64,000 nucleotides of DNA, from NCBI RefSeq assembly GCF_004801255.1, contig NZ_CP036295.1, positions 1,810,001-1,874,000 on the forward strand. Direction: 5' to 3'. The stretch is from Desulfovibrio desulfuricans. Lineage in GTDB: Bacteria > Desulfobacterota > Desulfovibrionia > Desulfovibrionales > Desulfovibrionaceae. Below the pieces are notes generated by a model. The model was not told where the DNA came from and did no database searches. It was given only the letters and a program-made list of their open reading frames with translations. This document shows, one piece after another, positions 19,102 to 30,010 of the stretch; position 1 is the first letter of the stretch; each line of letters begins with the position of its first letter. Made by a program: the position numbers and the translations under genes.

Positions 19102-19569
19102 ATGACCGTCACCACCACGCTTTTTGAGCAGATCGACAAAGACTACGTCCGGGCCTACAAAGCCAAGGACAGTGTGCGCCTTACCGTACTGCGCCTCCTC
19201 AAAACGGCGGTAAAAAATCGCCTGGTGGATCTCAAACGTCCTGGCGGCAGCCTTGCCGATGAGGAGATGCTTGACCTCATCATCAAGGAGGGCAAGCAGC
19301 GGCAGGACTCCATCGACCAGTTTACGGCTGCGGGCCGCAGCGATCTAGCCGACAAGGAAGCCGCCGAGCTTGTTGTTCTCAAGGAATACCTGCCAAAGCC
19401 CCTCTCGACCGAAGAGCTGGCCACCCTTATCGATGCCACCGTGGCCGAGGTGGGCGCTACTTCTCCCAAGGATATGGGCAAGGTCATCTCTGCCATCATG
19501 GCGGGGCACAAGGGCCGTGTAGACGGCAAGGCCCTGTCTGAAGCAGTCAAAAAGCGTTTGCAGCCTTAG
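19102..19569 (+). CDS. yqeY: GatB/YqeY domain protein
   Basis: This 155-residue protein is a stand-alone YqeY domain, related to the tail of the GatB amidotransferase subunit and thought to bind tRNA. Typical features are the helical N-terminal half with RLTVLRLLKTAVKN, then EYLPKPLSTEEL and the closing MGKVISAIMAGHKGRVDGK. yqeY commonly lies between rpsU and dnaG, as here. The precise role in bacteria with or without GatCAB is not settled. Confidence 0.93.
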   Translation: MTVTTTLFEQIDKDYVRAYKAKDSVRLTVLRLLKTAVKNRLVDLKRPGGSLADEEMLDLIIKEGKQRQDSIDQFTAAGRSDLADKEAAELVVLKEYLPKPLSTEELATLIDATVAEVGATSPKDMGKVISAIMAGHKGRVDGKALSEAVKKRLQP

Positions 19570-19588
19570 GCGGCAGCCGCTTTTCCAT

Positions 19589-19855
19589 TTGGGGAAAGCC
19601 CCGTTTCCGTGTCCCGTTTTGAGTTGGCATGCAATCTTGCGGGAGTCGCCTCGTCTTGGAACAGCCAGCCTTGCACAGCTCTCTTGCGCCCACGGGGCGA
19701 CGGCCCGGCAGCGCCTTGCGGCATTGCCGCCTGCGCAGCCACCAGTAAAGATTGCCGAGCTCTTGCGCAAGGCTGACCTGCCCGACGGTTCACGACTTTT
19801 ACGCACGCATCACGGGCGCGAGCCCTTTGTGCTGCGCATACCCAAACGCTTTTGA
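19589..19855 (+). CDS. Possible small protein before mutS2, doubtful
   Basis: An open frame of up to 88 residues ends 12 bases before mutS2. Its last 35 residues (VKIAELLRKADLPDG, then REPFVLRIPKRF) look protein-like, with basic and hydrophobic alternation. The frame has only a TTG start at 19589, no clear ribosome binding site and no internal ATG or GTG. It could be a small real gene, the degraded end of one, or chance. No function can be given. Confidence 0.25.
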   Translation: MGKAPFPCPVLSWHAILRESPRLGTASLAQLSCAHGATARQRLAALPPAQPPVKIAELLRKADLPDGSRLLRTHHGREPFVLRIPKRF

Positions 19856-19867
19856 GGCAGTTACCGC

Positions 19868-22285
19868 ATGATCCACGCCCGCACGCTCACCGCTCTTGAA
19901 TTTCACCGCATTGCCGAGCACCTTGCCTCACTGTGTCTCTCGGGCGTTGGGCGCGAGCGCGCCCAGGCCATTGCCCCGCTGGAAAATGCGAATGCCGTGA
20001 CGCTTGCCGCCCGCATATATGAGGAAGCCGCCGACTGGGCCAGCCGCCCGGCAACCGGCGGCGCGGTTTTTTGCGTTTGCTCCTTCCCTGATGTGAGCGG
20101 TCTGCTGCGCGCTGCGGCTGTCAGCCGCGCCCATGCCTTTCAGCCCGATGTGGACGCCTTTTGGGCGCTGTGTGAAGTGCTGCGCCTTGCCAGGGATGCC
20201 CACGCCGCCATTGCCCAGCCCGAAGCCTCAACCCGCTGGCCGCATCTGCTGGCCATGGCCGACGGCTCTCCCCTGCCTGCGCAGCTCACCGCGGCTCTGT
20301 TGCGCTGCATATCTGACGACGGCCTGCTGCGCGACGAAAGTTCGCCCGAGCTGTACCGCCTGCGCGGCGAACTGCGCCGCCTGCACCAAAGCTGCATGCG
20401 CAAGGTCAAGGATTTTGCCCAGCAGTACAATATGCTGGCCTATTTGCAGGACGAGTTTATGACGCTCTCGTCCGACCGCTACGTGCTGCCGCTCAAGGCC
20501 AACTTCAAGGGCCGCATGCAGGGCATCATCCACGACTGGTCGCAGACAGGCGAGACCTGCTATTTTGAACCCATGTTTCTGGTTGAAATCAACAACCGTC
20601 TGCAGGAGCTGAAGCGCGAAGAGCGCGAAGAAGAACGCAAGGTCCTCGTCTACCTGCGCACCCTGCTTGAGGCCGAGCTGCCCGGTGCGCGCGCGGCCCT
20701 CGAGCTGCTGGCCCAGCTCGACGTTTTGCAGGCCAAACGCAGGCTTGCCGCACTTTTTGACGGGCGCTGCCTGCCCCTGACGCCAGTGGCCGAGGGCATT
20801 CAGTTGCTTGAGGCGCGCCATCCCCTGCTGCTGCTCAACCGCACTGCCGAATGTGCCAGGGACAAAGCCAAGGACGCCAAGGCAGCCGCCAGCGCCGCTG
20901 CACAAAGCAAGGTGCGGCCTCTGGACATCGTGCTGCGCCCTGGCGAGCGTGCGCTCGTCATCACCGGCGGCAACGCGGGCGGCAAAACCGTGTGCCTCAA
21001 AACCCTGGGCCTTATTGCGGCCATGACCCTGAGCGGCCTGCCCGTGCCCGTGGGCGCTGGCTCGCACCTGCCCTGGTTCAGTCGCCTCGACGCCTTTATT
21101 GGCGACGAGCAAAGCCTTGCCGACAACGTCTCTACCTTTACCGCCCAGATTGAGCACCTTGCCAAGGCCTGGCGTCACCTGGACGCAAGCAGCCTCGTGC
21201 TGCTTGACGAATTTGGCGCAGGCACAGACCCGGCCCAGGGCGCGGCCCTTGCACAGGCAGTACTTGACGAATTGCTGGACAAACATACCTTTGTTCTGTC
21301 GGCAACGCATTTTCCCGCGCTCAAGAGCTATGCCCTTACGCGTGAAGGCGCACGGGCGGCCTCCATGCTGTTTGATCCGCAAAGTAAAAAGCCCCTGTTC
21401 CGGCTGGCCTATGATCAGGTGGGCGCCAGTCAGGCCCTTGATGTGGCCCGCGAGCACGGGCTTGCCGAGAGCATTGTACGCCGGGCCGAGCACTATCTGC
21501 TGCAGGACGGGCAGGACGCCACGGCCCTGCTGGGCAGGCTCAACGACCTGGCCGCCAAACGAGAGGAAGAACTGGCCGAGCTCAAGCGCGAGCAGGATAA
21601 AGCCCGCCGTCAGACGCAGGACCTCAGGGAAAAGCTGGACAAGGAGCGTACACGCCTGCACGACGAGGTACGCACCAAGGCAGGCGAGCTCATGCGCGCC
21701 TGGAAGGAAGGCCGCGCCACCCACAAGCAGGCGCTTAAAGAAATGTCGCGTCTGCGCGCCTCGCTGGCTCCCACGCAGGACGAAACGGCTGAAAACCAGT
21801 CTGTTTTGCCCCGGCCGCAGACGTTCGCGCCCGGGCAGCAGGTGCTGCACACCGTGTTTAACAAGCGCGGGGTTATCACAGACGTGGACGAGCGCCGTGG
21901 CCGTGTGCGCCTGGACATGAACGGCGTCAACCTGTGGGCCGAGATGAAGACCTTGCGCGTGCCGGGTCAGGCATCAACCCCGCAAGGCCAGGCAAAAAGC
22001 GCCCCCAGAGGCGTTGTGGGTCGCACGTCCGACGATTCGGCCGCCTCATTGCGCCTTGACATGCGCGGCATGCGGGCCGACGTGGCCATAGCCGAGCTTG
22101 AGCGTTTTTTGGACAAGGCCCTGCTTGCCGGTTTTGCCGAGGTAGAGGTGGTGCACGGCAGGGGCACGGGCGCGCTGCGTCGGCAGGTGCACGAATTTTT
22201 GCGGGACTTTCCGGCTGTGGGGCAGTTTGCCCTTGCTCCGGAAGACCGAGGCGGCGACGGCATGACTATAGTAAACTTTCGCTAA
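19868..22285 (+). CDS. mutS2: MutS2 (RqcU-like) ATPase/endonuclease
   Basis: This 805-residue protein has the MutS2 arrangement: helical core, MutS-type ABC ATPase and C-terminal Smr endonuclease domain. GGNAGGKT near residue 372 is Walker A and LVLLDEFGAGTDP is Walker B with signature. A long charged coiled coil (about 550-630) follows, and Smr (about 725-805) contains DMRGMRADVA and the HGRGTGALR loop. MutS2 suppresses recombination in some bacteria and, as RqcU, splits collided ribosomes in others. It lacks the mismatch-recognition domain of MutS. It precedes dnaG by 18 bases. Confidence 0.95.
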   Translation: MIHARTLTALEFHRIAEHLASLCLSGVGRERAQAIAPLENANAVTLAARIYEEAADWASRPATGGAVFCVCSFPDVSGLLRAAAVSRAHAFQPDVDAFWALCEVLRLARDAHAAIAQPEASTRWPHLLAMADGSPLPAQLTAALLRCISDDGLLRDESSPELYRLRGELRRLHQSCMRKVKDFAQQYNMLAYLQDEFMTLSSDRYVLPLKANFKGRMQGIIHDWSQTGETCYFEPMFLVEINNRLQELKREEREEERKVLVYLRTLLEAELPGARAALELLAQLDVLQAKRRLAALFDGRCLPLTPVAEGIQLLEARHPLLLLNRTAECARDKAKDAKAAASAAAQSKVRPLDIVLRPGERALVITGGNAGGKTVCLKTLGLIAAMTLSGLPVPVGAGSHLPWFSRLDAFIGDEQSLADNVSTFTAQIEHLAKAWRHLDASSLVLLDEFGAGTDPAQGAALAQAVLDELLDKHTFVLSATHFPALKSYALTREGARAASMLFDPQSKKPLFRLAYDQVGASQALDVAREHGLAESIVRRAEHYLLQDGQDATALLGRLNDLAAKREEELAELKREQDKARRQTQDLREKLDKERTRLHDEVRTKAGELMRAWKEGRATHKQALKEMSRLRASLAPTQDETAENQSVLPRPQTFAPGQQVLHTVFNKRGVITDVDERRGRVRLDMNGVNLWAEMKTLRVPGQASTPQGQAKSAPRGVVGRTSDDSAASLRLDMRGMRADVAIAELERFLDKALLAGFAEVEVVHGRGTGALRRQVHEFLRDFPAVGQFALAPEDRGGDGMTIVNFR

Positions 22286-22303
22286 CATACGGGCGTGTGA
22301 CCC

Positions 22304-24023
22304 ATGCAGTCGAGGGATGCAATCCGCGCCATCAAAGAGCGCATCAACATCGTTGACGTGGTGCGCCGTTATGTGGAGCTGAAGCGCAACGGGCCGCGCT
22401 GGGTGGCGCCCTGCCCCTTCCATCAGGAAACCAAGCCGTCGTTTTCGGTCAATGAAGACCAGGGCCTTTTTTACTGTTTTGGCTGCCACGCATCGGGCGA
22501 CGTTTTTGATTTTTACAGCCGCATCAACGGGCTTGATTTTAAAGAAACACTTGAGCAGCTGGCAGCCGAGGCGGGCGTTACCATTGACCGGGGCCCACGC
22601 GACCCCCAGCGTGACGGACAGGAGCGCAAACAGCGCTCGGCGCGGCAGCAGATGCTGCGCATGTACGAGCTGGCGGCAGGCCATTTTGCCTCGGCCCTGC
22701 AAAGTCCTGAGGCTGATGAATGTAGACGCTATATAGAAAAACGCGGTTTGAGCGATGAGATTGTACAGCGCTTTGGCCTTGGCTGGGCCAGGCGTGAATG
22801 GCAGTCGCTGGCTGATGCCCTGCGCAGGGCGGGTTTTGACCTGCGTATGGCCGCAGAGGCCGGGTTGGTGGGGCAATCAAGCGCCGGGAGGCCTTACGAC
22901 AGGTTTCGCGGGCGGCTCATCTTCCCCATCAAGAGCCTGTCAAACCAGATTATCGCCTTTGGCGGCCGTATAATCGCCGATGAGGAAGAAGCCAAGTACA
23001 TCAACAGCGCCGACACGCCCCTTTATAAAAAGGGCGAGCACCTCTACGGGCTGGCGCAGGCGCGGCGGGGCATCGTCACCAAGGGCCGCGCGCTGTTGAC
23101 TGAAGGATACATGGATGTGCTCACCCTGCACCAGTTCGGCTACGACAATGCCGTGGGCGTACTGGGTACGGCGCTGACGCCCGAGCAGATAAAACGCCTT
23201 TCGGGTTTTGCATCGCAGATGACGCTGCTGTTTGACGGCGACCGTGCCGGACGCAAGGCGGCGTTGCGCTCGTGCGAAATGCTGCTCACGCGCGGCCTTT
23301 CGTGCAGCGTGGTAATCATGCCCGAGGGTGAAGACATAGACAGCCTGCTGCGCGGCGCAGGGCCGGATGCCTTTGAGGCTTTGCAGGCCCAGGCCCCGGA
23401 CGGACTGCGCTTTTGCGTGGATGTGCTCAAGGCCCTTGCCCCGCGCGAAACGGTGGAATGGGCGCACAACTTTTTGCGCCAGCTTGATATCCCCGAGCTG
23501 ATCAGCCCGTATATTTCACGGCTGGCGGCGCACCTGCAGCTTTCGGAAGCCGACCTGCGCGAGGGCCTCGCGGGCACGCGCGGGCAGCGCAAGGACGGAC
23601 AGGCCCAGCCGGTATCGACTGCCCGGTCGCGGCAGAATATACGCGACCGACAAATAATGATGTTTGCCGTGCGCTACCCCCACCGCCTGCGTGACATGCA
23701 GGAAATGGGGGCAGACCTTGCCCTGAGGTCTGATATAGCACGGCGGCTGTGGGACAAGATAGAAACCCACGGCCCGGAAGAAGTGTTTCATCAGCTTGAC
23801 GAACGGGAAAAAAACTTCTGGTGCAAATGTCGCGGCCCGGAAGCCGCGCCATGCGACAGCGGCGAAAAGGAACTGGAATTGTTGCGACAGTCGCTAGACC
23901 GATATTACGCGTCAGCACAGGCATCATCATTGTCGGCGGCCATGCGGGCCAATACCGGCATAGGTGACTTTGAAGCTGATTTGGATTATCTTCGCGCACT
24001 TAAGGAAACCTTGGAGAAAGGGC

Positions 24024-24037
<14 letters not shown>
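22304..24037 (+). CDS. dnaG: DNA primase
   Basis: DnaG (577 residues) makes RNA primers for replication. The CHC2 zinc finger uses Cys-Pro-Phe-His near residue 39 and CFGCHASGD near 60. The catalytic core and Toprim domain contain EGYMD and [13 protein letters not shown]-terminal helicase-binding region of about 150 residues follows. The gene is complete and overlaps the start of rpoD by 14 bases, the classical macromolecular-synthesis pairing. Confidence 0.96.
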
Positions 24038-25793
<1,756 letters not shown>

Positions 25794-25799
25794 TTATTT

Positions 25800-25841
25800 C
25801 CTCGCAAGCCCGACGAGTTACCTGCTGCCGGGCTTGCGAGG
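25800..25841 (+). terminator. Hairpin after rpoD
   Basis: CCTCGCAAGCCCG (25800-25812) and CGGGCTTGCGAGG (25829-25841) form a perfect 13-bp stem with a 16-base loop directly after the rpoD stop. The T-run is poor (GTAGTTGTTG), so it may be a weak or rho-assisted terminator. Confidence 0.6.
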
Positions 25842-25883
25842 TAGTTGTTGCCCCTGCGCATTGCGCCACACCGACAGCAACGG

Positions 25884-26632
25884 ATGAGCATAGCACCCAT
25901 GCTGAGCAAAATGCCAAAGTTTATACGCAGGCCCTCTCTTTGGGACGGCAAAAATCATGTTACACTACAGGCCGTTGCACTGGTTGTCCTGTGCCTGCTG
26001 GCACTCGCAGCCTACGCCGGGCCAGCCCCTGCCGCCGAGCAGATCGCCAACCCGCAGGGCAAGGTAGCCAAGTGCTTTGACGGCGACACCCTCAAGCTCA
26101 CCGACAGGCGCACTGTTCGCCTGGCGGGCATAGATACGCCCGAGATGGACCATGGCAAAACCAGGCCGCAGTACTACGCGCGCGAGGCCATGGACCAGCT
26201 GACCCAACTGGCGCAGGGCAAGGAAGTGCGCCTTGTGGCCGTAGACGCCAAGGGCAAGGATCATTATGGCCGCATTGTGGCCGACGTTGTCCTGCCGACG
26301 GGCGCTCGCTTTCAGATACCCTGGTTCGCAACGGCGCTGCCTTTGTCTACCCGCACAGCGACCTCAACCCCCATTTTCTGGAGCGGCTGCGCAAGTTCCA
26401 GCATGAGGCCATAGCGGCCCGGCGCGGCTTGTGGGCGCATCTGCTCACCCTGCCCGCCGCCAAAAAAACCTACCTTGGCAACCGCGAATCCATGCGGTTT
26501 TTCCCCACCGACTGTGCCGAGGTACAGCATATAAAACCACGTAACCGCGTGTTTTTTGGCACACTTATGGACGCATTTATGGCTGGGTACGCCCCGGCCA
26601 GACCCTGCAACTTTTGGCCTACAGTAAAATGA
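25884..26632 (+). pseudogene. Exported thermonuclease (SNase/Nuc) family gene broken by a one-base frameshift
   Basis: The first frame encodes a membrane/signal segment (VALVVLCLLALAAYAG) and the N-terminal half of a staphylococcal-nuclease domain: CFDGDTLKL, RLAGIDTPEMDHGK, GKDHYGRIVADV. Near 26296 the homology jumps frame. Adding one base between 26296 and 26297 would read LPDGRSLSDTLVRNGAAFVYP and continue through ARRGLWAHLL to a stop at 26632. As written, the first frame runs on as junk to 26414. The catalytic Asp/Arg half and the downstream Arg half are therefore split. The downstream frame ends in an ATGA overlap with queC, as expected of an intact operon, so the lesion is recent or a sequencing error. 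Start choice (ATG 25884, 25899 or 25908) is uncertain. Confidence 0.82.
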
Positions 26633-27381
26633 ACACCACCTCGCCGCTGCTGGAACAACAGGCACTTGTCGTTTTTTCTGGCGGGCAGGATTCCGCCACC
26701 TGCCTTGCCTGGGCGCTCAGCCGCTTTCAGCGGGTGCTGACCCTGGGTTTTGACTACGGCCAGCGGCATTCTGTAGAACTCGCCTGCCGCCAGCGCGTAC
26801 GCGAGGGCCTTGCGCGGCTCAACCCCCTGTGGGCCAGCCGCCTTGGGCCGGATGCCCTGCTCAACATCGATATTTTTCGCCAGCTGGCCGATACGGCCCT
26901 GACCTCGGACACGCCCATCGACGAGCACGGAGCCAACGGACTGCCCAATACCTTTGTGCCGGGCCGCAACCTTATCTTTATTTTGCACGCGGCCGCCTGG
27001 GCCTATGCCAAAAACATCCGGCACATGGTGCTGGGGGTCTGTCAGAGCGATTATTCCGGCTATCCCGACTGCCGCGACGACAGCATCAAGGCCATGCAGG
27101 TGGCGGTAAACACCGGTATGGACGCGCACTACACCCTGCACACGCCGCTTATGTGGCGCAGCAAAAAAGACGCCTGGATGCTTGCCCGCGAGCTTGGCGG
27201 CGACCCCCTGGTAGACCTGATTGTGGAAGAAAGCCACACCTGCTACCAGGGCCAGCGCGGACAGCGCCAGCCCTGGGGCTACGGCTGCGGCGCCTGCCCG
27301 GCCTGTCGGCTGCGCGCCGCTGGCTATACCGCCTATGCGGAGGAGCAGGCCGCGCAAAACCGGCAAAAGGATGACGCCTGA
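26629..27381 (+). CDS. queC: 7-cyano-7-deazaguanine synthase
   Basis: QueC (250 residues) converts 7-carboxy-7-deazaguanine to preQ0 with ATP and ammonia for queuosine tRNA modification. The PP-loop [14 protein letters not shown] is at about 13-26, and the C-terminal zinc ligands are in ESHTCYQG and GCGACPACR. The ATG at 26629 overlaps the stop of the preceding nuclease frame by 4 bases (ATGA), preferred over an in-frame TTG at 26614. The other queuosine genes are not in this window. Confidence 0.95.
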   Translation: MNTTSPLLEQQALVVFSGGQDSATCLAWALSRFQRVLTLGFDYGQRHSVELACRQRVREGLARLNPLWASRLGPDALLNIDIFRQLADTALTSDTPIDEHGANGLPNTFVPGRNLIFILHAAAWAYAKNIRHMVLGVCQSDYSGYPDCRDDSIKAMQVAVNTGMDAHYTLHTPLMWRSKKDAWMLARELGGDPLVDLIVEESHTCYQGQRGQRQPWGYGCGACPACRLRAAGYTAYAEEQAAQNRQKDDA

Positions 27382-27926
27382 TGTCCAAAAAACAGCTCAG
27401 CGCCGCGCAGGGCGTGCAAGCGGCCTGCATACTCTTTGAACTCAACAGCAAAACCGTTGACATCATCAACATGGCCAGCAGCGCGCACATGCCCGACGAA
27501 TACCTTTCCGGCCCAGGGGCGGAGATGTTTTGCTCCGAGTGGCGGGCTTTTGTCCATGCTGTGGTCACGGCGGCCCTGATGCAGCATGCGCCCAATACAG
27601 TATTTTTGGCTTACCTGCGGCAGACGCGCAATCTGCTGACCGCTGCCGGCAGCAATGACGCCCCGGCGGACGAACAGGCCATGGAAGCCGCCGTCACCGC
27701 CTTTGTGGACGGCCCCTTTGCCCAGTATATGCCCCTGCTTGCGCAGGAGCAGCAGGTGCGCTGCCCCGAGCTTTTCTGCCAGCGCCTTGCGGTGCAGGCC
27801 GCCAACCTGCGCGGTCAGGCAACCCCGCCGGACGACCACGCCAAAGCCCGCCTTGCGGCCATTATGGCCATGGTCATCAGCGCTATATGGGACAAGCTGG
27901 AGCAGTACGACATTCAGCCGGAATAA
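27381..27926 (+). CDS. Uncharacterised helical protein coupled to queC
   Basis: This 181-residue protein was not recognised. It appears soluble, mostly helical and mildly acidic, with no signal peptide, metal motif or nucleotide-binding loop. Tryptophan, cysteine and methionine are scattered (FCSEWRAF, CPELFCQRL). Its ATG overlaps the queC stop by one base (TGATG), so it is translated with queC and real expression is likely. A role in queuosine synthesis is not supported by any motif. A strong terminator follows. Confidence 0.8.
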   Translation: MSKKQLSAAQGVQAACILFELNSKTVDIINMASSAHMPDEYLSGPGAEMFCSEWRAFVHAVVTAALMQHAPNTVFLAYLRQTRNLLTAAGSNDAPADEQAMEAAVTAFVDGPFAQYMPLLAQEQQVRCPELFCQRLAVQAANLRGQATPPDDHAKARLAAIMAMVISAIWDKLEQYDIQPE

Positions 27927-28022
27927 CGCTCTGCCGCGTAATATCTTTACTGTGCCGACGGTCGCTGATGACCGGACCAATCGGGCGCATTGCCGCAAAA
28001 CCAACCTTACCCCCAAATGCAT

Positions 28023-28085
28023 AACGCCGGGATTTTGATGCTCACGTACGCATGTACGCAGCGTTCAACATCCCGGCGTTTTTTT
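28023..28085. terminator. Bidirectional terminator between converging units
   Basis: AACGCCGGGAT (28023-28033) pairs with ATCCCGGCGTT (28070-28080), with a T-run at 28079-28085 on the plus strand. It ends the queC message and faces the end of dxs (minus strand). Confidence 0.78.
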
Positions 28086-28104
28086 AAAAAAGCTCTCTGC
28101 TGCC

Positions 28105-30009
28105 CTATTTTTTTTCCAGCAGTTCCAGCATGGCCTGGGCAATGTTGTTGGTGCGCAGGCCTACAAGCTCGCGCAGGCGCAGCTGGCTGCCGTGCTCCAC
28201 AAAATGGTCGGGCAGGCCAAGGCGCTTGATGCGCTGGCCGCGCATGAGACCGTGATCGTTCCAGAATTCCAGCACGGCAGATGAAAAACCGCCAGCCAGC
28301 ACGCCTTCTTCAACCATCAGGATGCGGTCAAAGGATGCGGCGATATCAGCCAGCTGCTCTTCGGGCAGGGGTTTAAGCCACACGGGGTCAAACACAAAAG
28401 GTTTTACGCCTGTCTGCCGCTCAACAATCGTCGCAGCCTCAAGGGCCGGGTGGGCGCGGTTGCCTACGGCTATGACGGCAAGGCCCTCGCCCTGCTGCAA
28501 CACTTCGCCCCTGCCGGGGGTCAGCAGACGGGGCGCGCCGTCCGGGGCAACGCCAAAGGCGCTGCCGCGCGGGTAACGCAGGGAGCAGGGGCCGGGGTGG
28601 CACAGGGCCGTGTGCAGACAGTGGCGCAGCAGATTTTCGTTGCGCGGGGCCAGCATGGTAATGTTGGGGATATGCCGCAGGTAGGCGATGTCAAATGCGC
28701 CGTGGTGCGTGGCCCCGTCCTCGCCCACAAGGCCCGCCCGGTCAACGCAAAAGGTCACCGGCAGGTTTTGCAGGCATACGTCGTGCACCACCTGGTCGTA
28801 CGAGCGCTGCAAAAAGGTTGAGTACACCGCAAGCGCGGGCCTGTATCCCTGACTGGCAAGGCCTGCCGCAAAGGTTACGGCGTGTTGCTCGCAAATGCCC
28901 ACATCCACAAACCGGTCGGGGAACCGCGCGCGGAATTTGTCCGTACCCGTGCCTTCTGGCATGGCCGCCGTTATGGCGATAATCTTATCGTTATGCTCGG
29001 CCAGTTCGACCAGCGTATTGCTGAACACCGAGGTAAACGACGGCACTTTTGCTGTGGAAGCCACCGGCTGCCCTGTTTCGGGCGTAAACAGGCCGATGCC
29101 ATGGTACAGGGTGGGGTTTTTTTCCGCCGGGCCATAGCCCTTGCCCTTTTGGGTGCGCACATGCAGCAGTACCGGGCCGTCCTCAATGGCGGCGGCCATC
29201 TCGAGGTGACGGCGCAGGCTCGTGATGTCGTGCCCGTCCACCGGGCCGATGTAGTTAAAGCGAAAGGCCTCGAACAGCATGCCCGGCGTAAAGAAAGACT
29301 TGAAGCTCCACTCGCCGCGCATGGCGTAGACCGCCAGCTTTTGCCCGATGCGCGGTATGGAGCGCAAAAAATTGAGCACTTCCTTGCGGGTCTGGCGCAC
29401 CCAGCGCTGCGAAAGAGTGCGGCTCAAAAACAGCGACAGCGCCCCCACGTTGGGCGAGATGGACATCTCGTTGTCGTTGAGCACCACAATGAGCCGCCGC
29501 CCCATATGTCCGGCCAGGTTGAGGCCTTCAAAGGCCTCGCCTGCGGTCAGTGAACCGTCGCCGATAACGGCCAGCACATGGTGCTTGAGACAGGAGAGGT
29601 CGCGGGCCAGCGCCATGCCCAACGCCGCCGAGATGGATGTGGAGGAATGCCCCACCCCAAAATGGTCGTACGGACTCTCCGCCATACGCGGAAAGCCGGA
29701 AATACCGCCAAAAGACCGCAGGGTGTGAAAGTTTTTGGCCCGGCCCGTCAGCAGCTTGTAGGCATAGGCCTGATGGCCCACGTCCCAGATAAGCTTGTCG
29801 TGCTCCACATTAAACGTGGCCAGCAGGGCCAGCGTCAGCTCCACCACGCCCAGCGAGGGCGCAAGATGCCCGCCGTTGCGTGAAACAGTCTCAATGATGC
29901 GGCTGCGCACCTCGGCAGCCAGTTGCGCAAGCTGCGCGTCCGAAAATTTGTTCAGCTGGGCCGGGTTTTCAATGCCGTCCAGCAAGGCGCTTTGCTCTGT
30001 CGTATCCAT
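28105..30009 (-). CDS. dxs: 1-deoxy-D-xylulose-5-phosphate synthase
   Basis: Dxs (634 residues) condenses pyruvate and glyceraldehyde 3-phosphate with thiamine diphosphate, the first step of the non-mevalonate isoprenoid pathway. The N-terminal motif HLAPSLGVVELT, cofactor motif GDGSLTAGEAFEGLN and central DRAGLVGEDGATHHG (substrate His) are intact, followed by the transketolase C-terminal domain. It starts one base after ispA ends. ispG for a later step is 5 kb upstream on the same strand. Confidence 0.97.
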   Translation of the reverse strand: MDTTEQSALLDGIENPAQLNKFSDAQLAQLAAEVRSRIIETVSRNGGHLAPSLGVVELTLALLATFNVEHDKLIWDVGHQAYAYKLLTGRAKNFHTLRSFGGISGFPRMAESPYDHFGVGHSSTSISAALGMALARDLSCLKHHVLAVIGDGSLTAGEAFEGLNLAGHMGRRLIVVLNDNEMSISPNVGALSLFLSRTLSQRWVRQTRKEVLNFLRSIPRIGQKLAVYAMRGEWSFKSFFTPGMLFEAFRFNYIGPVDGHDITSLRRHLEMAAAIEDGPVLLHVRTQKGKGYGPAEKNPTLYHGIGLFTPETGQPVASTAKVPSFTSVFSNTLVELAEHNDKIIAITAAMPEGTGTDKFRARFPDRFVDVGICEQHAVTFAAGLASQGYRPALAVYSTFLQRSYDQVVHDVCLQNLPVTFCVDRAGLVGEDGATHHGAFDIAYLRHIPNITMLAPRNENLLRHCLHTALCHPGPCSLRYPRGSAFGVAPDGAPRLLTPGRGEVLQQGEGLAVIAVGNRAHPALEAATIVERQTGVKPFVFDPVWLKPLPEEQLADIAASFDRILMVEEGVLAGGFSSAVLEFWNDHGLMRGQRIKRLGLPDHFVEHGSQLRLRELVGLRTNNIAQAMLELLEKK

Positions 30010-30010
30010 C

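Noticed and set aside
26290-26330. Programmed ribosomal frameshift in the nuclease gene
   Set aside because: No slippery heptamer, no following pseudoknot-like structure, and no known frameshifting in this family.
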